NCBI RefSeq assembly: GCF_021729035.1
Contig: NZ_JAJSAP010000004.1
Location: 62,001-126,000, forward strand
DNA: 64,000 bases
Source of the DNA: Microbulbifer sediminum
GTDB taxonomy: Bacteria; Pseudomonadota; Gammaproteobacteria; Pseudomonadales; Cellvibrionaceae
Reading direction: 5' to 3'
Shown: one piece after another, positions 21,909 through 31,117 of the stretch
Numbering within the stretch: position 1 is the first letter of the stretch
How the letters are laid out: the number at the start of each line of letters is the position of its first letter
Position numbers and translations under genes: made by a program
Notes under the pieces: generated by a model
Database searches by the model: none
The model's input: only the letters and a program-made list of their open reading frames with translations
Told to the model about the DNA's origin: nothing

Positions 21909-22237
21909 CAGCGCAGGAATCGCCATAAGCGGTGGCACATGTACCTGTGTCACCTCTCCCCCGGCCCTGAATTGTCCCCAAAGCGTGCACCTGCATCCCG
22001 GCACCGGCCCGTGGCCCTGCCGGTCTCGCAGCCAAGAAGCGCCCCCCCTCCCCTCCCGACAACATTGATACCCATATCACACCTTCACAGCGAAATTGCC
22101 CCGTGCTCCCCGCTTGAAACGACACAGCTATAGACCTTCATTTAATTTTGTTTAAATATGGTGGCATCAAAATTCTCCATTAGACAAAATAATTAGAATA
22201 AAAGACCTGACAGGACGTCAGGTTCTCCAGGACAACA
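21909..22237. other. Upstream region of the redox cassette
   Basis: 329 bases: a GC-rich first half, then an AT-rich stretch from 22130 that probably holds the promoter. It contains TGATA-CCCA-TATCA (22066-22079), the imperfect AT dyad ATTTAATTTTGTTTAAAT (22140-22157) and a perfect 7-base inverted repeat next to the start codon (22205-22223). No gene is seen. Confidence 0.5.
22205..22223 (+). promoter_or_regulatory. Inverted repeat 14 bases before the redox cassette start
   Basis: Perfect arms ACCTGAC / GTCAGGT with spacer AGGAC, just upstream of the ribosome binding site of the FAD oxidoreductase gene. It could be a repressor operator or a 5'-UTR hairpin controlling translation. Confidence 0.45.
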
Positions 22238-24298
22238 ATGCATAACAAAAGGCAGGACTGCACATGGGCATCTGGGTATACGGGGGATGGTATGGCTGAG
22301 CTCGAGGATTTGCCTCTCCAGCACCAGGCGCAGGAGCGCGCCGGGGCAGCAGAGAGTGATTATCCGATTTATGTCGTCGTGGGTACCGGTCCGGTCGGTG
22401 TGCGCTGTGCGCAGAAGCTGCTTGAATACAGTGATGATGCACAGGTGGTCATTTTTGGTGCCGAGGCTGATTCTCCCTATAACCGGGTCAAGCTTTCGCA
22501 GTACCTTTCCGACCAGCTGGCCCTCGAAGACCTGGACAACCCGGTGCTCGGCCGGAATGACAGCAGGCTGGCTGAGTTTATCGACCGCAAGGTTGTCTCG
22601 ATCGACCGGGTCAACAAGACGATCACCGACGCTGCGGGAAGTATCCAGCCCTACGACAAATTAATCCTCGCCACTGGTTCCAACCCCGCTATACCGCAGG
22701 TTCCCGGGACGGACTTCCCCAATGTTTACCCCTTCCGCAGCCTGCGTAACACCGAGGATCTGATCCGGCTGCGCGAAAGCAACCTGCATGTGTGTGTTAT
22801 TGGTGCCGGAGCGCTGGGGCTGGAAGCGGCCGCAGCATTAAAGACACAAAACAACCGTGTCACCCTGCAATCCCGCACACATCTGCTCGGCGGGTTGCTG
22901 AGCGATGAAGCCGGGAACTACCTGGAGTCATCCCTTGCAGCACTGGGTGTGGAGCTGAAAATCGGGGATGCACTGACTGCTATCAGGGGCGATGAAACCG
23001 CAGGTGAGATTGAGTTCGCCAGCGGGGATACCCTGCAAATTGATGCCGCAGTCCTTTGTACCGGTATTCATTCGGAAATCTCCCTGGCGCAAAAGTGCGG
23101 ACTTGCCACCGGCCGCGGCATTGTCGTGAACGAATGGCTACAGACATCCGACCCTGATATCTATGCGGTAGGGGAGTGTGCCGAATTTGAACAGGAGGTC
23201 TATCAGTTCGTACGCCCGGGCTACGAACAGGCAGAGAGCTGCTGCGAACACATCTGCCGAAAGCGCAATGACCAGCTGCGGGCCGGGCCCTACCGGGGCA
23301 GTTGCCGGGATGTCCAGCTGAAGATCGCTCACATTCCCTGCGCGATTATTGGGTCAGTGGAGAGCGGTGAGCAGTATATCTATCGCAATCGCTTTAAAGG
23401 ACTTTACCGCCAGTTATTCGTGCGGGATGGGCACCTGTGCGGCGCCGTGTATATCGGCAGCTGGGACGAGGCCAGCCAGTTACGCCAGGCGGTCGCCGCC
23501 GAGGAGGCGGTCACACCCCGCGCCCTGAAGCGCTTCGAACAGGACGGTCATCTCTGGCAGAAGTCCGCCGCCAGGGGGATCCGGGAGCAGCCCGATCACT
23601 ATCTGGTATGCCAGTGTAATGGCATCAACAAGGGCGAGTTATGCACTGCCATCTCACAAGGCAAGCGCAACCTGATGGACCTGCAACAGGCAACCACAGC
23701 CGGTTCGGTGTGCGGCAGCTGCCGCCCCCTGATTGCTGAATTGCTGGATGTCCCCGCACCCAACCTGGTAATGCGCCATGCGCGCGGGATACTGCTCACC
23801 TCGATTGTATCCCTGATCCTGATTGCACTGGCCGTCGCCATGCCACCAGCACCAATATCGGAAAGTGTCCAGTCGCACTGGTATTGGGAGAAACTCTGGT
23901 ATGACAATTTCTGGAAGCAGGTCAGCGGGTACAGCCTGCTCGGATTCTGCCTGCTCACGGCATCCCTGAGCCTGCGCAAACGCTGGCGAAAATTCACCCA
24001 TGGGCATGTGGACCACTGGCGTTACGCACACAGCCTGATCGGCTGCGCAGCCCTCATCGTCCTGATTGTCCACACCGGGTTCCGGCTGGGAAAAAACCTG
24101 AACCTGGCCTTGATGCTGGTTTTTCTCGCCGCCACCACAACCGGTGCCCTGGTAGGCGTGTTTATGGCCCGCAATCATCATTGGACGGATATCAAACTGC
24201 GCGAACACCGCAAGTGGTGGTCGCGTGTGCATTATGCCCTGCTATGGACACTCCCTGTACTGCTCGCGTATCACATATTGGCGGTGTATTACTTTTAA
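22238..24298 (+). CDS. NirB-like FAD/NAD(P) oxidoreductase with BFD-type [2Fe-2S] domain fused to a di-heme membrane domain
   Basis: A 686-residue fusion. Residues about 44-400 are a NirB/rubredoxin reductase-type flavoprotein (VVVGTGPVGVRCAQ for FAD, CVIGAGALGLEAAAAL for NAD(P)H, IYAVGECAEF as the closing FAD motif). Residues about 455-505 carry CQC...CGSC with 31 residues between the pairs, the BFD [2Fe-2S] pattern that follows this module in assimilatory nitrite reductase. The siroheme domain is absent. From about 510 the chain becomes membrane protein with about five helices. Two helices each hold two histidines 14 apart (YAHSLIGCAALIVLIVHTGF and VHYALLWTLPVLLAYHILAV), as expected for two stacked b hemes. 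AGGA precedes the ATG. Predicted role: carry electrons from cytosolic NAD(P)H across the inner membrane to the cytochrome encoded next, which starts directly after this stop codon. Function is inference. Confidence 0.85.
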   Translation: MHNKRQDCTWASGYTGDGMAELEDLPLQHQAQERAGAAESDYPIYVVVGTGPVGVRCAQKLLEYSDDAQVVIFGAEADSPYNRVKLSQYLSDQLALEDLDNPVLGRNDSRLAEFIDRKVVSIDRVNKTITDAAGSIQPYDKLILATGSNPAIPQVPGTDFPNVYPFRSLRNTEDLIRLRESNLHVCVIGAGALGLEAAAALKTQNNRVTLQSRTHLLGGLLSDEAGNYLESSLAALGVELKIGDALTAIRGDETAGEIEFASGDTLQIDAAVLCTGIHSEISLAQKCGLATGRGIVVNEWLQTSDPDIYAVGECAEFEQEVYQFVRPGYEQAESCCEHICRKRNDQLRAGPYRGSCRDVQLKIAHIPCAIIGSVESGEQYIYRNRFKGLYRQLFVRDGHLCGAVYIGSWDEASQLRQAVAAEEAVTPRALKRFEQDGHLWQKSAARGIREQPDHYLVCQCNGINKGELCTAISQGKRNLMDLQQATTAGSVCGSCRPLIAELLDVPAPNLVMRHARGILLTSIVSLILIALAVAMPPAPISESVQSHWYWEKLWYDNFWKQVSGYSLLGFCLLTASLSLRKRWRKFTHGHVDHWRYAHSLIGCAALIVLIVHTGFRLGKNLNLALMLVFLAATTTGALVGVFMARNHHWTDIKLREHRKWWSRVHYALLWTLPVLLAYHILAVYYF

Positions 24299-25639
24299 AT
24301 GAAAACTTATCAATTCAAGTTCTGGCACTTCGGCCTGCTGGTGACCCTGGCCATTGGAACGACCGCAGCCTACAACCTGGAGTACTCAGACAAGACCCTG
24401 TTTGTCAGCGGTGAAATGAGCCACGGCCATCACCAGATCGAACTCGCCTGCACAAGCTGCCATAACGATGGCTTTGCCGGACCTGAAGCCATGCAGCAGA
24501 CCTGCCTGAACTGCCACGCCGACGAACTCGAACTGGCCAATGACTCCCATCCGCGCAAGAAGTTTCTCGACCCGCGCAATGCACCGCTGTTAGCCGAGCT
24601 CGATGCCCGCCGCTGTGTTACCTGCCATACAGAGCACCAGCCCGAGACCACCAGGGACATGGGCGTGACCCTGGCCGGCGATTTCTGTTTTCACTGTCAT
24701 AACGACATCGCCGAAGAACGCAGCAGTCACCAGGATCTGGGCTTTGACAGCTGTGCGAGTTCCGGTTGCCACAATTTTCACGACAACCGCACTCTCTATG
24801 AGGATTTCCTGATAGCACATGTGGGCCAGCCGGCACTGCTTCCGGATGGGCAGATACCGGCACGCACGGCAATGCAATCCTGGCTTCAGGACAACCCGCA
24901 CAAGAATCCCCTGCGACTGCAGCAGGCAGACCTGGACTTGGGCAATACCCACAAAGACATATCCGCTGCCTGGGCCGAAAGCACACACGCGCAGGTGTCG
25001 GTGAACTGCAGTGGCTGCCACAGTAACGGCCAATTGCAGTTTTCCGGCCGCGAAATCGTCGAGCAGTGCGGGAGTTGCCATGCCGAACAACAGGAGGCAT
25101 TTACCAGTGGCAAACACGGTATGCGCCTGTCGTCGAAACTACCAGAGGATTTCGCGGCGCGGGTTGGCGCCATGTCCCCGACCGAAGCGCGCCTGCCGAT
25201 GCGGACGGACAGCCAGGGTGAGCTGAGCTGCGTCAGCTGTCATGGCGCTCACCAGACCGATACCAGGTTTGCCGCTGTCGAAGCGTGCCTCGGATGCCAC
25301 AACGACGAGCACAGCCTTGCGTACAAGGAGTCTGCCCATTTCCAGGACTGGCAGGATGGCTCTCCCGGCGGGGTCAGTTGTGCCAACTGCCACCTCCCCA
25401 GGGAGGAGCATGATGGGAAAATTCTCGTCAACCACAACCAGAATCACAATCTCCGCCCGAATGAAAAGATGTTGCCGGTATGCCTGAATTGTCACGGCAT
25501 TGAATTTGCCATGTCCGCGCTCTCCAGTGAGCGCGTCCTGAAAAGCAACTTTGGCTTATCACCGAAGACAGACCACGAGACTTTCAGCCTGATTCGCGAG
25601 CGTATCGCCCGGATCAAATCCAATGAGCCATCCCGTTAG
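24299..25639 (+). CDS. Periplasmic 11-heme c-type cytochrome, membrane-anchored or exported
   Basis: A 446-residue protein with an N-terminal hydrophobic segment (about 8-25) that is a signal peptide or anchor. It contains ten CXXCH motifs (starting near residues 50, 69, 105, 130, 237, 257, 310, 331, 361 and 395) and one CX4CH motif, CASSGCH near 152, giving up to eleven c hemes. The spacing of paired motifs resembles cytochrome c3/NrfB-like or octaheme families, but no family was assigned confidently. No catalytic lysine-type CXXCK site is present, so a pure electron-transfer role is more likely than a NrfA-type enzyme. The ATG follows the preceding TAA without a gap and has no own strong ribosome site, so translational coupling is expected. 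Confidence 0.88.
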   Translation: MKTYQFKFWHFGLLVTLAIGTTAAYNLEYSDKTLFVSGEMSHGHHQIELACTSCHNDGFAGPEAMQQTCLNCHADELELANDSHPRKKFLDPRNAPLLAELDARRCVTCHTEHQPETTRDMGVTLAGDFCFHCHNDIAEERSSHQDLGFDSCASSGCHNFHDNRTLYEDFLIAHVGQPALLPDGQIPARTAMQSWLQDNPHKNPLRLQQADLDLGNTHKDISAAWAESTHAQVSVNCSGCHSNGQLQFSGREIVEQCGSCHAEQQEAFTSGKHGMRLSSKLPEDFAARVGAMSPTEARLPMRTDSQGELSCVSCHGAHQTDTRFAAVEACLGCHNDEHSLAYKESAHFQDWQDGSPGGVSCANCHLPREEHDGKILVNHNQNHNLRPNEKMLPVCLNCHGIEFAMSALSSERVLKSNFGLSPKTDHETFSLIRERIARIKSNEPSR

Positions 25640-25649
25640 GAGGGAAACC

Positions 25650-26198
25650 ATGCGCATTTTTGCCTTCATCTTAGCCGTAGCCACACTATTGACCGCCTGT
25701 GGCGAAAAATCAGGGATCGCGCCCCAGAGAATGGCTGATGCCATTTTCGCTGTTATTGAAGCTGACCGGGCCAGTTACACCAACAATGTGGTCAACCGCC
25801 TGCAAAACGAAGAGGAGGTCATCAAGGCCGAAGAGCACTGGAAAGACAAGCAGGCCTTGCCGCTACCCGCCCAGATGCTGCGCATGGGCGCTGAACGGGT
25901 TGCAGAACAGGAAGCAGGATTTAATTATGCCCTACTGTCACTCTGGGCCATCAACAAGCAGAACGCCCCGCGCACCGACCTGGAAAAACAGGGCCTGGAA
26001 TTCGTGATGGATAACCCCGGACAGAACTTCTACGGCACGGAAAACCTGGGCGGCACCGAGTATTACACCGCGATCTATCCTGACGTCGCTGTTTCGCCGG
26101 CTTGCGTCAGTTGCCACAACGACCATATCGACAGTCCCCGTACCGACTTCGAACTCGGCGATACCATGGGTGGCGTCGTTATCCGGATCCCCCTGTAA
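25650..26198 (+). CDS. Tll0287-like (DUF3365) monoheme c-type lipoprotein
   Basis: A 182-residue lipoprotein. The signal peptide ends LLTAC (lipobox), giving a membrane-tethered periplasmic protein. The rest resembles the Tll0287-like heme domain, ending with PACVSCHNDHIDS (one c heme near residue 154) and GDTMGGVVIRIPL. Such domains have a PAS-like fold and act as redox or heme sensors or small electron carriers. The ATG at 25650 follows an excellent AGGAGG that overlaps the stop codon of the multiheme cytochrome gene. Third and last gene of the cassette; a bidirectional terminator follows 77 bases later. Confidence 0.85.
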   Translation: MRIFAFILAVATLLTACGEKSGIAPQRMADAIFAVIEADRASYTNNVVNRLQNEEEVIKAEEHWKDKQALPLPAQMLRMGAERVAEQEAGFNYALLSLWAINKQNAPRTDLEKQGLEFVMDNPGQNFYGTENLGGTEYYTAIYPDVAVSPACVSCHNDHIDSPRTDFELGDTMGGVVIRIPL

Positions 26199-26274
26199 GG
26201 CGGGCCTGGTTGCTGCGTCCGCCTGCTACCCACACTGAACCAGATACAGGCTCCGCAACAGCGGACGACCCGAA

Positions 26275-26305
26275 GAAAAAAGGGCACCCTCGGGTGCCCT
26301 TTTTT
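26275..26305. terminator. Bidirectional terminator between redox cassette and chitinase
   Basis: GGGCACCC-TC-GGGTGCCC flanked by A7 and T6; it serves both converging transcription units. Confidence 0.93.
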
Positions 26306-26326
26306 CACCATCCTGTGAGAATGGGA

Positions 26327-29233
<2,907 letters not shown>

Positions 29234-29283
29234 TTATTGTTTCCGGGTCGGGCTTCCGGGCCCGCAAAGTCAAACCTCGCTCG

Positions 29284-29301
29284 AATGACACCGCTGTCAT
29301 T
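29284..29301. promoter_or_regulatory. NagR/LacI-type operator 1 upstream of chitinase
   Basis: AATGACACCGCTGTCATT, a dyad differing at one position from the NagR box AATGACARCGYTGTCATT described for GlcNAc regulons in Shewanella and Xanthomonas. It is the box nearer to the chitinase start. Confidence 0.7.
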
Positions 29302-29313
29302 TCACCCGAGAAT

Positions 29314-29331
29314 TATGACAGCGATGTCATT
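29314..29331. promoter_or_regulatory. NagR/LacI-type operator 2 upstream of chitinase
   Basis: TATGACAGCGATGTCATT, two positions off the NagR consensus. It is centred exactly 30 bases from operator 1, about three helical turns. A -10-like CATAAT on the minus strand (29312-29317) overlaps it, consistent with repression of the chitinase promoter. Confidence 0.65.
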
Positions 29332-29939
29332 CGAGTTTCACGGTATCGTCACATCGGTACCTTTGCCAGTCTGCAAAGCCGTACTTGGGATTGATTTCAC
29401 GGTCTCGTCGTGAATTGCGACCTATCAGCACCCGGTTATGTGAAAAGGGGCATCAAAATTCTCTTTGACCGCACTTCCCGGGACATATATTCCCGAGGCA
29501 ACTAGATCACCTGCGGTTGCTTTTATTCTCATATCCGGTCAAACAGGGGGTACAGGTAACCTGTGAAACCGTGTCCCAAGCGTGACATCTGGAAAGCCCT
29601 GGTGGGATAGATCAAGGGAAAGCGGAGGAAGCACGGGTCAGGTAAAGCCAGAGTGGATCGGGAAGTGAAAAACTGGGTCCATAAAGAAATAGCGGCCGAA
29701 TTCATTTCGACCGCTCCCTCTCTTTAAGCTGGTTGGCTCTACTCCCGCTGTTCACCTCGCTGAAGTCATCTCAGACCAGTGGTCACCCGCTGTGGGCCTA
29801 TTTACGGGTTAGTCCAACCTCCCGTTGCGGACCGCTTCTTCTTGCTGCTTCGCCCTATAAGGAGGGCAGAAGCTTCCTACCCAGGCACTATATATACTAG
29901 TGTGAAGGCGCCCGTTTCCCCACCAGAAGGAAAGCCGCC

Positions 29940-30170
29940 ATGCCCTACCGGAGCCGCAACGAATTACCGGCAAGCGTCCGCAATGTGCTGCCGGAAAATG
30001 CCCAGGATATTTACCAGGAAGCCTTCAACAGCGCCTGGGAGGAATACGCCAGGCCAGAGGATCGCAGAGGGGATGCATCCCGGGAAGAAACCGCCCATGC
30101 GGTGGCCTGGTCAGCGGTCAAGAAAAAGTATGAGAAAGGTGGAAACGGCAACTGGCACCGGAAATCGTAA
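29940..30170 (+). CDS. chaB: ChaB family protein
   Basis: A 76-residue protein nearly collinear with E. coli ChaB: MPYRSRNELPASVRNVLPEN, AQDIYQEAFNSAWEEY, EDRR.DASREETAHAVAWSAVKKKY and the terminal WHRKS. Once annotated as a cation transport regulator of ChaA; its molecular role remains uncertain, and no chaA is next to it. AGAAGGA precedes the ATG. A longer frame through the same DNA in another phase was rejected. Confidence 0.93.
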   Translation: MPYRSRNELPASVRNVLPENAQDIYQEAFNSAWEEYARPEDRRGDASREETAHAVAWSAVKKKYEKGGNGNWHRKS

Positions 30171-30213
30171 CCGGCCTGCCGCTTACCCATCCGCCGGCCC
30201 AGACCAATGGTAT

Positions 30214-30456
30214 TCAGGTTGCGTTCCCGTACCCACGAGCGTTCCCTTTCCGCAGTGGGTCAATCAGTCCGGTCAGGCCTTCAATCTTGATTTCCAGCGT
30301 CAGGGCCATCAACCGGCCCAGGCGTCCTGCCGGAAACTCCTTCTTGGCAAACCAGAGCAGGTATTCCTCGGGCAGGTCGATCAAGACCCGCCCCGTGTAC
30401 TTGCCAAATGGCATCGGCATGCGCGCGATATCCAGCAGGTCTTGCTTTTCGAACAT
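30214..30456 (-). CDS. DUF3820 family protein
   Basis: An 80-residue protein starting MFEKQDLLDIARMPMPFGKY, with RVLIDLPEEYLLWFAKKEFP, matching the conserved block of DUF3820 (putative quorum-sensing-regulated virulence factor family). The ATG at 30456 has AAAGG 8 bases upstream and fits family N-termini; the longer frame starts with TTG and lacks support. Convergent with chaB. Function is not established. Confidence 0.85.
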   Translation of the reverse strand: MFEKQDLLDIARMPMPFGKYTGRVLIDLPEEYLLWFAKKEFPAGRLGRLMALTLEIKIEGLTGLIDPLRKGNARGYGNAT

Positions 30457-30590
30457 TTGTCGGCCTTTGACGAACTCTACTTCCCGGCCATTATCCGCCA
30501 ACAGCGGGTCAGCAGCCAGACTGGGAACCCCCGTCTCGCGACAATAGTATTCTCCGGTAAATCACAATTGGTGCGTGATCAGGAGTAACT

Positions 30591-30866
30591 ATGTCCATGT
30601 CCATGCAAACCCTCAAACACGCGGGACTCGCCTCCCTGCTGGCGGCCGGTCTCCTTTCCTCAGGCTGTGCCAATATGAGTGATACCGACCGCCGCATCGG
30701 CACCGGCGCAGGCATTGGCGCTGTCACCGGCGCCCTGATCTCGGGCGGCCGCCCTGGCGCCACAGCGGCCGGCGCTGTGCTCGGCGCCGGCGCGGGGTAC
30801 CTCTACGACCGCAACAAGAAGCGGTATTACTACTATGACCGCCATGGCCGGCGTGTCTATCGCTAA
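30591..30866 (+). CDS. Glycine-zipper outer membrane lipoprotein (small, YMGG-like)
   Basis: A 91-residue lipoprotein. The signal peptide ends LLSSGC (lipobox, Cys near residue 26). The mature part has a Gly/Ala zipper (GTGAGIGAVTGALISGG, GATAAGAVLGAGAGYLYD) and a basic, tyrosine-rich tail (KKRYYYYDRHGRRVYR). Glycine-zipper lipoproteins of the OsmB/SlyB type are associated with envelope stress or outer-membrane integrity; the exact role here is unknown. CAGGAG lies 6 bases before the ATG. Confidence 0.85.
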   Translation: MSMSMQTLKHAGLASLLAAGLLSSGCANMSDTDRRIGTGAGIGAVTGALISGGRPGATAAGAVLGAGAGYLYDRNKKRYYYYDRHGRRVYR

Positions 30867-31117
30867 CGGCAGCTACCATCCTGATAGAGTGGCCGGGTAT
30901 GGGTAACCCATACCCGGCGATCCCATCAGTTGATTCATCTCCCCATAACAATCGCTTTCGCCCCGTCGCTTCGTCATTACCTTGCTTCCCGCCGTCGCAT
31001 TGAACCGGTTTTCCGCTAATTTTCCTCCTGCACAGAACTGTGGGAATATGAACCACTTGCGGTCGGGCTTGCCGCCGCACAAATTTCATACAGCAAAAAG
31101 ATTCCAGAGGAATAACC

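Noticed and set aside
22065..22079. FNR/Anr-like site TTGATACCCATATCA upstream of the redox cassette
   Set aside because: The dyad TGATA-CCCA-TATCA does not fit TTGAT-N4-ATCAA spacing and lies about 160 bases from the start codon.
22163..22177. 15-base string GGCATCAAAATTCTC shared with 29449-29463
   Set aside because: A shared 15-mer is expected by chance about once or twice in a window of this size; flanks differ.
29779..30588. Open frame of 269 codons across chaB and the DUF3820 gene
   Set aside because: Different phase from the clearly conserved chaB and antisense to DUF3820; no ribosome site and no family similarity.
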